The notes beneath the pieces were generated by a model, which was not told the DNA's origin, did not search any database, and saw only the letters and a list, made by a program, of their open reading frames with translations. Below are positions 1 through 6,128 of a DNA stretch of 7,507 bases, one piece after another. Both the position numbers and the translations under genes were made by a program. This DNA is from Holophagaceae bacterium (GTDB lineage Bacteria; Acidobacteriota; Holophagae; Holophagales; Holophagaceae): positions 1 to 7,507 of the forward strand of contig PMJK01000146.1 of assembly GCA_003158505.1 (NCBI GenBank). Direction: 5' to 3'. Numbering within the stretch: the stretch's first letter is position 1; each line of letters opens with the position of its first letter.

Positions 1-36
1 AATCCGCCGCCGCCCCCGCCGCCGCCTCGGCCCTGA
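1..36 (+). CDS. Possible C-terminal end of an upstream gene (proline-rich tail), partial
   Basis: Reading from base 1 gives Asn, eight prolines, Arg, Pro and then a TGA at 34-36. The TGA shares its last base with the ATG at 36 (TGATG), an arrangement typical of translationally coupled genes. Only eleven codons are visible, so no function can be given. The reading is uncertain because frame 3 is also open through this stretch. That would add an alanine-rich N-terminal extension (Ser-Ala-Ala-Ala-Pro-Ala-Ala-Ala-Ser-Ala-Leu) to the zinc-ribbon protein instead. The GCC/CCG repeat makes any frame look codable. Confidence 0.3.
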   Translation, partial: NPPPPPPPPRP

Positions 37-776
37 TGGAGGCCCGCGTCATACACTGTTCCGGGTGCGGGGCCTCGGTGCCGCCCGATGCTTTGCAGTG
101 CCCATACTGCCAGGCCCAACTCGCCACAACTGCCTGCCCGGTCTGCTTCGCCCTGGCGCCCCTCTCGGCCAGCCATTGCCCCGGCTGTGGGGCTGCGTTG
201 GCGGCCCGCCAGGCGGCCAGCTCGGATGGCACATCCTGCCCCGCCTGCCGGAAGCTCCTGGCCGGGACCATGGTGGGTGATCTGGAAGTGCGGGAATGCC
301 CGGCTTGCGGCGGGCTCTGGCTGGACCGCGTTGTGTTCGAGCAGCTCGGGACCAGCCGCGAGCGTCAGGGCGCTGTGCTCGGTGCTCTGCCTTCACCCAC
401 TGCGCCGCCCGTGGTTTCCCTGGAGGCGGTCCAGTACCGCCCATGTCCCGCCTGTCAGCAGCGCATGAACCGCGTGAACTATGCCAGGCGTTCCGGCGTC
501 GTGCTGGATGTCTGCAAAGAACACGGCATCTGGTTCGACAAGGACGAGCTGCGCCGGGTCCTGGCCTTCATTTCAGAAGGAGGTCTCGACCGAACCCGGG
601 AGCTGGAGATCGAGGAACTGAAAGAGGCCAAGCGCGCCGCCGTGCAGATCCCCGTACAGCCGGCCTCATCCTACGAATTCACCCAGCAGATGCACCCCGG
701 CCCGCACTGGCTGGGCGCCGCGGGATTGGCGTGGCTGGCCTCGGAAGTGGCGGGGCACTTCTGGAACAAGGATTGA
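36..776 (+). CDS. Multi-zinc-ribbon protein with two zf-TFIIB-like modules
   Basis: Function is unknown. The 246-residue protein shows four successive zinc-ribbon modules. Cys pairs at 8/11 and 22/25 form the first, and 34/37 and 48/51 the second. Cys 68/71 with 88/91 form the third, which has the CPACGGLWLD signature of zf-TFIIB proteins. Cys137/140 with Cys160 and His163 form the fourth, where CKEHGIWFDKDEL follows the same pattern. After residue 185 comes a charged helix (roughly 185-203), then a Pro-containing linker and a short hydrophobic C-terminal stretch (about 225-242) that could be an amphipathic or membrane-associated helix. No enzymatic motif is visible. Such proteins are usually annotated only by domain, with inferred nucleic-acid or protein binding. 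The ATG at 36 gives a start that leads straight into the first CxxC, but no Shine-Dalgarno sequence precedes it and the frame stays open to base 3, so a longer N-terminus is possible. The gene converges on tpiA with no spacer. Confidence 0.8.
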   Translation: MEARVIHCSGCGASVPPDALQCPYCQAQLATTACPVCFALAPLSASHCPGCGAALAARQAASSDGTSCPACRKLLAGTMVGDLEVRECPACGGLWLDRVVFEQLGTSRERQGAVLGALPSPTAPPVVSLEAVQYRPCPACQQRMNRVNYARRSGVVLDVCKEHGIWFDKDELRRVLAFISEGGLDRTRELEIEELKEAKRAAVQIPVQPASSYEFTQQMHPGPHWLGAAGLAWLASEVAGHFWNKD

Positions 777-1511
777 TCATCCCGCCTGCTTCACCAGTTC
801 CGCGAACTTCCTCGGATCCAGGCTGGCACCGCCGACGAGGCCGCCGGCGACCTCCGGGATGGTGAGCAGTTCCGGGAAGCTCTCGGGAGTGACGCTACCG
901 CCGTAGAGGATGGGCACCACGTAATCAGTGCCCGCCAGGTGGCGATTCAGCTCACCCCGGATGAAGGCGTGGGCCTCGCGCACCTGGGCGGCCTCGGCGC
1001 GGCGACCCGTCCCGATGGCCCAGACGGGCTCGTAGGCCACCCAGAGGGGGCCTGGGCCGGTCTCGGCCAGGATGGACAGTTGCTGTCGAAGCACCTCCAG
1101 GGTCTGGCCTGCATCCCGCTGGGCCAGGGTCTCGCCGATGCAGAGCAGGGGCAGCAGGTCCCACTGCCAGGCAGCCTTGACCTTGGTTGCCAGGGCCGCA
1201 TCCGTCTCCCCGAAGAACTGACGGCGCTCGCTGTGCCCCAAAAGCACGCCCGAGCAGCCGGCGTCGCGCAGCTGAGGCATGGAAACCTCGCCCGTGAAGG
1301 CGCCTTTGGCTTCCGCATGCCCGTTCTGCCCAAAGACCTGGAGCCCAATGGGTCGAACCAGCTCGCTCACCAGATGCAGAAAGGTGAATGACGGGGCGAT
1401 CCCCACTTCAATCCCTGCCTGGGGTGTGAAATGCCCTAGCAGGTCCTCACAGAAGGCCCTCGCCTCCCGCGATGCAAGGTTCATCTTCCAGTTCGCAACG
1501 ACGCAACGCAT
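777..1511 (-). CDS. tpiA: Triosephosphate isomerase
   Basis: This enzyme interconverts dihydroxyacetone phosphate and glyceraldehyde 3-phosphate in cytosolic glycolysis and gluconeogenesis. All catalytic landmarks are visible (numbered from the start at 1511): Asn7 and Lys9 in ANWKMN, electrophile His93 in LLGHSERR, general base Glu161 in VAYEPVWAIGTG including the loop 6 lid, and the phosphate-binding YGGSV (203-207) and GGLVGGASLDP (223-233) segments. The length of 244 residues is normal for the family. Two in-frame ATGs lie six bases apart. I chose the second because AAGGA (1517-1521) sits five bases before it and Met-Arg followed closely by NWKMN is the usual N-terminus; the first ATG at 1517 overlaps that ribosome binding site. 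The stop of pgk is eight bases upstream, so the two genes are almost certainly co-transcribed. Confidence 0.97.
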   Translation of the reverse strand: MRCVVANWKMNLASREARAFCEDLLGHFTPQAGIEVGIAPSFTFLHLVSELVRPIGLQVFGQNGHAEAKGAFTGEVSMPQLRDAGCSGVLLGHSERRQFFGETDAALATKVKAAWQWDLLPLLCIGETLAQRDAGQTLEVLRQQLSILAETGPGPLWVAYEPVWAIGTGRRAEAAQVREAHAFIRGELNRHLAGTDYVVPILYGGSVTPESFPELLTIPEVAGGLVGGASLDPRKFAELVKQAG

Positions 1512-1519
1512 GGGCATCC

Positions 1520-2716
1520 TTATTTGGAAAGGGCAGCAATGCCCGGAAGTTCGAGTCCGCTGAGGAATTCGAGGCTGGCGCCCCCGCCAGTGGAGACGTG
1601 GCTCATGCGGGCAGCGACCCCTGCCTTGTTCACGGCGGCCACGCTATCGCCACCACCCACCAGCACGAAGGCACCCCTGTCCGCGGCTTCGGCCAGTTCT
1701 TCCGCCATGGTCAGCGTTCCACTGGCGAAGGGGGCCATCTCGAAGACACCCATGGGGCCGTTCCAGAGCAGGGTCTTCGCCGCGCGGATCTCGGTGGCGT
1801 AGGCCGCGACCGTTTCAGGCCCGATGTCCAGGGCCATGCGGTCCACCGGGATGTTCTGGTCGACCGTGATGACGCAGTCTGCATCCTCCTTGAACTCGGT
1901 GGCGGCCAGATGATCCAGGGGCAGCAGCAGGCGAGTGCCTTTGGCCTGGGCCTGCTTCAGCAGATCCAGGGCCATCTCCAGCTTGTCCTCTTCGCAGAGG
2001 CTCTTGCCGATCTCGAACCCCTGGGCCTTCAGGAAGGTGTAGCTCATGGCCCCGCCGATGAGGATGGCGTCGGCCTTGCCGAGGAAGTTCTTGATGAGCT
2101 CGATCTTGTCGCTCACCTTGGCGCCGCCGAAGATCACCACCAAGGGCTTTTCGGGGTTTTCGGTGACCTTTCCGAGGGCCTTCAGTTCCTTCTCCATGAG
2201 GAAGCCCGCAGCCACGCGGTCTTTGGGAAAGTGGGCGACCATGCCGCTGACGGAGGCATGGGCCCGGTGGGCGGAGCCGAAGGCATCGTTCACGTAGGTG
2301 TCGGCCAGGCTGGCCAGACTGGCGGCGAAATCCTCATTGTTCTTGGTTTCGCCCTTCTCGAAGCGGAGATTCTCCAGCAGAAGCACCTGACCCGGCTTCA
2401 GGGCGGCCGCCTCGGCCGCCACGGCCGCCCCGGTCACATAGCTTGCCATGCGGCAGTCGAACCCCTGCTTGTTCAGCCAGGCGGCCACGGGCGCGGCGCT
2501 GTAGGCGGCTTCGAAGCCCTTGCCCTCGGGCCGTCCCAGGTGCGAGGCCAGGACCACGGAGGCGCCGCCGTCGAGCAGGAATTTCAGCGTGGGCAGGGTC
2601 TCGCGGATGCGGGTGTCGTCCGTGATGTGGCCATCCTTCAATGGCACGTTCAGGTCCGCCCGAAGAAAGACCCGATGGCCCTTCACATCGAGATCTCGCA
2701 CCGACTGGAAGCCCAT
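1520..2716 (-). CDS. pgk: Phosphoglycerate kinase
   Basis: The enzyme transfers phosphate between 1,3-bisphosphoglycerate and ADP, giving 3-phosphoglycerate and ATP, in the cytosol. The 398-residue length is typical of bacterial enzymes. Visible signatures in order are RADLNVPL (19-26, substrate Asp and Asn), SHLGRP (58-63), LENLRF (114-119), NDAFGSAHRAHAS (143-155), FGGAKVSDKI (196-205, nucleotide-binding Lys), NGPMGVFE (319-326) and the glycine-rich GGGDSVAAV (354-362) followed by STGGGASLEFLSG (375-387). No key residue appears to be missing. The start is supported by AAGGAG at 2722-2727, five bases before the ATG. It is followed by tpiA and preceded, 69 bases away in the same direction, by a methyltransferase gene. 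A glyceraldehyde-3-phosphate dehydrogenase gene, often found next to pgk, is not within the window. Confidence 0.98.
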   Translation of the reverse strand: MGFQSVRDLDVKGHRVFLRADLNVPLKDGHITDDTRIRETLPTLKFLLDGGASVVLASHLGRPEGKGFEAAYSAAPVAAWLNKQGFDCRMASYVTGAAVAAEAAALKPGQVLLLENLRFEKGETKNNEDFAASLASLADTYVNDAFGSAHRAHASVSGMVAHFPKDRVAAGFLMEKELKALGKVTENPEKPLVVIFGGAKVSDKIELIKNFLGKADAILIGGAMSYTFLKAQGFEIGKSLCEEDKLEMALDLLKQAQAKGTRLLLPLDHLAATEFKEDADCVITVDQNIPVDRMALDIGPETVAAYATEIRAAKTLLWNGPMGVFEMAPFASGTLTMAEELAEAADRGAFVLVGGGDSVAAVNKAGVAARMSHVSTGGGASLEFLSGLELPGIAALSK

Positions 2717-2721
2717 GGCTG

Positions 2722-2727
2722 CTCCTT
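2722..2727 (-). promoter_or_regulatory. Ribosome binding site of pgk
   Basis: On the minus strand this reads AAGGAG, five bases before the pgk ATG, and fixes that start. The 69-base gap it lies in (2717-2785) is locally AT-richer than its surroundings around 2725-2760. It may contain a pgk promoter, but I could not match convincing -35 and -10 boxes. Confidence 0.75.
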
Positions 2728-2785
2728 ATGGATTTGGCAAACATTTCATTTTGACGGAACAGGTGCCTTAGATCCATCAGGCGTT

Positions 2786-3511
2786 TCACCAGGCCTTCTC
2801 GAAGATGCCGATCCAGCGGGGGCTGTCCTCGGTGAAGGCTTCGCCAGAGTAGGTGCCCAGGACGCGGCGGAGACGGAGCCCTGCCCGGACGGCCATCTCC
2901 TGAAGCTCCAAGGGCGGGTAGAGGCGCACGCTTTCCATGACGTCACGTTGCTCACCCGTATCCCGATGTGTGAGCACCATGCGCTTCACCAGGCGATCGC
3001 CCTCGATGGACCGGCGGCTCTGGGCCCTCACTTCGCCCGACTCCACTGTATCTTCGGGAATCAGCGTACGGGCCACCAGATCGGCATTGAGGTAGTCCAT
3101 CAGCAGAATGCCCTGGGGCTTGAGCAGACTTCCCAGGCTCAGCATCAAGGCCCGATTCTCGTCATCCGAGAAGTACCCGAAGGGTGTGAACCAAAGGCAG
3201 ATGCCATGGAGGGTCCCGGCCTTCATGGGCAGCCGGCGCATGTCGCCGCGGATGAGCCAGGGGCGCAGGCTGGAGGGGGCCATGCGCAGCAGGGTTTTTG
3301 AAAGGTCCATGCCGAAGGCCAGGGGATTGGCCCGCCGCAGGATCTCCAGATGCCGTCCCACCCCGCAGGCGAGGTCGAGCACGGGGCCCGCGGTCAATTC
3401 CGGAGCCACCCGCAGGGCGCGTTCCATGGCCACGCGGGCCTCCTCTTCATCCCGGTGGGAGTAGAGCAGGGCATAATCCTCGTCAAACCATGTTTCGAAC
3501 CACTCGGCCAA
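2786..3511 (-). CDS. Class I SAM-dependent methyltransferase
   Basis: This is a 241-residue soluble methyltransferase of the Rossmann-like class I fold, with unknown substrate. The SAM-binding motif I is VLDLACGVGRH (44-54). The acidic residue of motif II is Asp69 in GMDLS, GDMRRLP (89-95) precedes the next strand, and LLKPQGILLMDYLN (129-142) is the post-motif region typical of small-molecule and generic methyltransferases. The C-terminal part (about 150-241) is a beta-rich extension as in many Methyltransf_25/11 family members. The start is a TTG. An in-frame TGA lies 15 bases upstream and no other start codon comes before Met29, while AAAAGG about seven bases before the TTG can act as a weak ribosome binding site; starting later would remove the conserved-looking WFETWFDEDYALLY N-terminus. 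It is divergent from rbfA and upstream of pgk-tpiA. Neighbourhood gives no clear substrate. Confidence 0.88.
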   Translation of the reverse strand: MAEWFETWFDEDYALLYSHRDEEEARVAMERALRVAPELTAGPVLDLACGVGRHLEILRRANPLAFGMDLSKTLLRMAPSSLRPWLIRGDMRRLPMKAGTLHGICLWFTPFGYFSDDENRALMLSLGSLLKPQGILLMDYLNADLVARTLIPEDTVESGEVRAQSRRSIEGDRLVKRMVLTHRDTGEQRDVMESVRLYPPLELQEMAVRAGLRLRRVLGTYSGEAFTEDSPRWIGIFEKAW

Positions 3512-3561
3512 GGCTGTGCCTTTTCAAAACCCCAGGGTACCCCCAGGTGGAGGCTGGCTCC

Positions 3562-3591
3562 ATGAAGGAGTCGAATAGGCACCTCGGGTAG
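3562..3591 (+). CDS. Candidate nine-codon leader ORF upstream of rbfA
   Basis: An ATG at 3562 opens a nine-codon frame (MKESNRHLG) ending in TAG at 3589-3591. GGAGG (3549-3553) precedes it by eight bases, a better ribosome binding site than many real genes have. The ORF ends 23 bases before the rbfA ATG, a position where a leader peptide could influence rbfA translation. It would need a promoter in 3512-3545, and none is clear. Such short frames with a good Shine-Dalgarno arise by chance in GC-rich spacers, so this is tentative. Confidence 0.2.
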   Translation: MKESNRHLG

Positions 3592-3603
3592 AATGGAGAT
3601 TGC

Positions 3604-3609
3604 AAAGGA
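3604..3609 (+). promoter_or_regulatory. Ribosome binding site deciding the rbfA start
   Basis: AAAGGA lies five bases before the ATG at 3615. The alternative in-frame TTG at 3600 has GGAGA immediately next to it with no spacer, too close to work well. The ATG at 3615 is therefore preferred. Confidence 0.75.
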
Positions 3610-3614
3610 ATCTC

Positions 3615-4010
3615 ATGCAACGCCCCGAACGCCTTGAAGACCAGGTCCACTTCCTTCTTTCGACGCTGGTTCAGCGTGAGCTGCGGGACCCGGAACTGGG
3701 CTTCGTGACGCTCACGGCCGTCCGGTTGTCACCGGATCGCAGCGTGGCCAGGGTCTATTTCACGGTGCTGCCCGCCAACGGCGGCGACCAGGAAGCCCAG
3801 AACGGCTTCACCCGCAAGGCCCTGGGTCGCGCGGCGGGGTTCCTCCGCAGCCAGCTGGCCTCGCGCCTCAAGATGAAACGGGTGCCCGAGCTGCGCTTCT
3901 TCCCGGACGGTACCCTCGAGGACGGCAACCACCTGGAGACCCTACTGTCGGAGATCGAGAAGGAACGGGCGACGCGGCCAGCGGAACCGGAACCGGAACC
4001 GGAAGGCTGA
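3615..4010 (+). CDS. rbfA: 30S ribosome-binding factor RbfA
   Basis: RbfA binds the small ribosomal subunit late in assembly and helps mature the 5' end and central helices of 16S rRNA, notably during cold adaptation. The 131-residue protein follows the family pattern: an N-terminal MQRPERLEDQ helix, LVQRELRDPELGFVTLTAVRLSPDRSVARVYFTVLP (18-53) forming the first KH-type strands, then ALGRAAGFLRSQLASRLKMKRVPELRFFPDGTLE (69-102) containing the helix-kink-helix RNA-binding region. The tail is unusual: after residue 122 it runs PAEPEPEPEG, encoded by tandem GGAACC units. The stop is followed at once by truB, a common pairing. In many bacteria rbfA and truB lie downstream of infB, but here a divergent methyltransferase gene lies upstream instead, so the pair seems to have its own promoter in 3512-3600. 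Confidence 0.93.
   Translation: MQRPERLEDQVHFLLSTLVQRELRDPELGFVTLTAVRLSPDRSVARVYFTVLPANGGDQEAQNGFTRKALGRAAGFLRSQLASRLKMKRVPELRFFPDGTLEDGNHLETLLSEIEKERATRPAEPEPEPEG
3983..4006 (+). repeat. Hexanucleotide tandem repeat at the rbfA-truB junction
   Basis: Three perfect GGAACC units (3983-4000) are followed by a variant, GGAAGG (4001-4006). In the rbfA frame they encode the alternating Glu-Pro tail. The final variant is also the Shine-Dalgarno sequence of truB, four bases before its ATG. Change in unit number keeps both the reading frame and the ribosome binding site. Confidence 0.85.
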
Positions 4011-4907
4011 ATGGTGGAATCCGGCATCCACCTCGTCCACAAAACTGTGGGGCAGAGCAGCTTTGATGTGATCCGCGGGTTCAAGCGCCGGGCCTTCGAG
4101 GCGGGCCAGAAGAAACTCGCTCTGGGCCACGGGGGCACCCTGGACCCCTTCGCGGACGGCCTCCTGCTGGTGCTGGCGGGCCAGGCCACGCGCCTGATGG
4201 AATTGCTGCATCCTCTGCCTAAGACCTATCTGGCCGAAGTGGCCTGGGGCGTCGAAACGGATACCTGCGACCTGCACGGAAAACCGGTATCAGAGGCGGA
4301 CGCATCCCAGCTCACGCCGGAATCCCTGGACGCGGCCCTGGCGCCCTTCCTGGGCTGGACCGACCAGATTCCTCCCGCCACCAGTGCCAAGAAAATCGAT
4401 GGCGAAGCCGCCTACAAGAAGGCCCACCGGGGCGAGGACGTGGTGATGAAGCCCTGTCGCGTCTTCCTGCTGTCGGCCCGCTGGCTCGCCCACGACCTGC
4501 CGCGCTGCAGCACTCTGGAACTCACCTGCCGGGGCGGCTTCTACGTGCGCAGCCTGGCCCGGGACCTGGGCCGCACCCTGGGTTGCGGTGCCCATCTCAC
4601 GGCCCTGCGCCGCATGGCCATCGGCCCCTGGGCGGATCCCGGCGAAGGGCAGGAAGGGCTGCTGACTGGCGCGGATCTGCTGCCCTGGTGCCCGTCCCGC
4701 CTGCTCACCGACGAAGAGGCCGATCATCTGAGCCATGGACGCGCCATTCCAGCCGGCGACACCCAGCCCGCGACCTGGGCCCTCCCCGAGGGCTTCCCCG
4801 ATCCAGGCGCGCCCCTGCGGGCCATGCATGACGGCCGCCTCGTGGCCCTCCTCAAACCCGCCGAGGATGGGTTGCGCACCTTCGCGAACCTGCGGGGTGG
4901 GCTGTAG
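4011..4907 (+). CDS. truB: tRNA pseudouridine(55) synthase TruB
   Basis: TruB isomerises uridine 55 in the T-loop of tRNAs to pseudouridine and also acts as a tRNA folding chaperone. The 298-residue protein carries the catalytic Asp45 in GHGGTLDPFADGLL (39-52), the conserved Tyr73 in KTYLAEVAWGVETDT, the QIPPATSAKKIDGEAAYKKA segment (119-138) that contacts the T-arm, and CRGGFYVRSLARDLG (173-187) followed by LGCGAHLTALRR (190-201). The last 80 residues match the region of the C-terminal PUA-like or TruB-C extension but are poorly conserved to my eye. The ATG directly follows the rbfA stop codon, with GGAAGG four bases upstream, so translation is probably coupled to rbfA. It converges with the diguanylate cyclase gene across a hairpin. 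Confidence 0.96.
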   Translation: MVESGIHLVHKTVGQSSFDVIRGFKRRAFEAGQKKLALGHGGTLDPFADGLLLVLAGQATRLMELLHPLPKTYLAEVAWGVETDTCDLHGKPVSEADASQLTPESLDAALAPFLGWTDQIPPATSAKKIDGEAAYKKAHRGEDVVMKPCRVFLLSARWLAHDLPRCSTLELTCRGGFYVRSLARDLGRTLGCGAHLTALRRMAIGPWADPGEGQEGLLTGADLLPWCPSRLLTDEEADHLSHGRAIPAGDTQPATWALPEGFPDPGAPLRAMHDGRLVALLKPAEDGLRTFANLRGGL

Positions 4908-4917
4908 AGAACGGAAC

Positions 4918-4956
4918 CCCCACCACAAAGAGGGCGTGTCCCCCTTTGTGGTGGGG
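4918..4956. terminator. Hairpin between convergent genes, probable bidirectional terminator
   Basis: The arms CCCCACCACAAAG (4918-4930) and CTTTGTGGTGGGG (4944-4956) are perfectly complementary over 13 bases. Inside, after one mismatch, three further G-C pairs close a five-base loop. It starts 10 bases after the truB stop and ends 34 bases before the stop of the converging cyclase gene. There is no T-tract on the plus strand, and only a few scattered T residues follow it on the minus strand. It is therefore either a GC-rich terminator of the tractless type or a structure that protects 3' ends. Confidence 0.7.
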
Positions 4957-4990
4957 TGCAGCTTCTGGCCAGCGGGGAAGGATGGATCCC

Positions 4991-6127
4991 TTATGAATCG
5001 GCCATGAGGGGGAAGAACTCCCGGTCCGCCTTGAGCATGTGGAGCACAACCACGTCATAGGCCAGGTACTGGAAGAGGCCGCCGATGGAGAGGGTTCCCG
5101 CATGGAAGGCCCGTTCCAAATCAAGGGCCTTGTCCACCAGGTCGGCATGCTTTTTCGCGTGTTCCGCGAAGCCGGTGAAGCCCAGCCCCGAGAGGATCTC
5201 CTCCTCGTCGTGGAAGTGCTGAACGACGGCCTCGAGGAGGGCCTTCACCATCCCGGAGATCTCGTCGGCGGGGCGGTCCGAAAGAAGGGCGTCGAGGAGT
5301 TCGTTGGCCAGGCGGAACAGGTGCTCATGCTGGCCGTCAATGAGGGGATGGCCGCAGCAGTAGGTCTCGCTCCAGATCAGCTTCAGGAAGGTGCCTTCAA
5401 GGTGCTCTGTGGTCCCGATGGCCTCGCTCCGGGTGAGGTCGGCCTCGACCCGGTTCCGCCCCTGGTCCTTGGCGCGGTACATGGCCCGGTCGGCGCGATC
5501 CAGCCACGCATCCCGGGGCTCTGAAGGAATGTATTCGGCGAGGCCCAGGCTGGCAGTGATCGGGCCGATCCCCTCGAATTCGTGGGTGGCAATGCTTTCG
5601 CGGATGCGCTCCGCGAGCACGGTGGCGCTGGAGATGCCGGTGTTCGGCATGAGGATGATGAATTCTTCGCCGCCCCAGCGCGTCAGGGAATCCGATAGCC
5701 GGATGGCGGAGCGGATGCGGTTGGCGACCTCCCGGATGACCTGGTCCCCCACGGGATGGCCGAAGCTGTCGTTGACCCGCTTGAAGTGGTCGATGTCGAG
5801 CAGGATGAGGGTCATGGGATGCCCGTACCGGCTCGAGCGATGGACCTCTCCCTCCACGGACTGATCGAAATGCCGCCGGTTCCAGGCGCTGGTCAGCAGG
5901 TCGGTGCTGGCCAACTGCTCCAGGAGTCTGAAGAGGTTCTCTTCGAAGAGAATGTGGCTCTCGACGTGGTCCTTCAGAAAGACCATGATCCTTTCGACCT
6001 CGCTTCGATCCTCGCCCATCTTCATGGCAGCGTCGAGGCGATTGACTGTGTCCACCAGAGTCCTGTGTTGCTCATCAATCTTCGGGTGCCCGGTAGGTTG
6101 CCGCGAGCCCCAATCCATCGATGCCAT
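4991..6127 (-). CDS. Diguanylate cyclase (GGDEF) flanked by hemerythrin modules
   Basis: This is a predicted cytosolic sensor enzyme making cyclic di-GMP from two GTP. From the start at 6127 it has 378 residues and no membrane segment. Residues about 5-72 resemble the first half of a bacteriohemerythrin, with DEQH (18-21) and His58/Glu62 in HILFEEN, but the second half is missing. The GGDEF domain (about 74-230) has DIDHFKRVND (111-120), the active-site GGEEF (152-156) and a product-inhibition RxxD site, R143-D146, exactly five residues before it. Residues about 250-378 form a complete hemerythrin: His267, His304, Glu308, His323, His327, His363 and Asp368 match all seven iron ligands of the family. 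A diiron site binding O2 or responding to redox or iron would plausibly control cyclase output. A GTG at 6151 lengthens the frame by eight codons, but GGAGGA (6131-6136) favours the ATG at 6127. Confidence 0.93.
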   Translation of the reverse strand: MASMDWGSRQPTGHPKIDEQHRTLVDTVNRLDAAMKMGEDRSEVERIMVFLKDHVESHILFEENLFRLLEQLASTDLLTSAWNRRHFDQSVEGEVHRSSRYGHPMTLILLDIDHFKRVNDSFGHPVGDQVIREVANRIRSAIRLSDSLTRWGGEEFIILMPNTGISSATVLAERIRESIATHEFEGIGPITASLGLAEYIPSEPRDAWLDRADRAMYRAKDQGRNRVEADLTRSEAIGTTEHLEGTFLKLIWSETYCCGHPLIDGQHEHLFRLANELLDALLSDRPADEISGMVKALLEAVVQHFHDEEEILSGLGFTGFAEHAKKHADLVDKALDLERAFHAGTLSIGGLFQYLAYDVVVLHMLKADREFFPLMADS

Positions 6128-6128
6128 G

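Noticed and set aside
1512..1517. First ATG (1515-1517) as the tpiA start
   Set aside because: It overlaps the AAGGA ribosome binding site. The next ATG has the correct spacing and gives the usual N-terminus.
1472..3301. A 609-codon open frame on the plus strand
   Set aside because: It lies antisense to tpiA, pgk and the methyltransferase, all clearly recognised from conserved motifs. Its translation has no recognisable domain, and long antisense frames are expected in GC-rich genes with strong third-position bias.
3589..3594. TAGAAT as a -10 box for rbfA
   Set aside because: It resembles a sigma-70 -10 element and is well placed, but I found no acceptable -35 about 17 bases upstream. It also overlaps the stop of the candidate leader ORF, so the two readings exclude each other.
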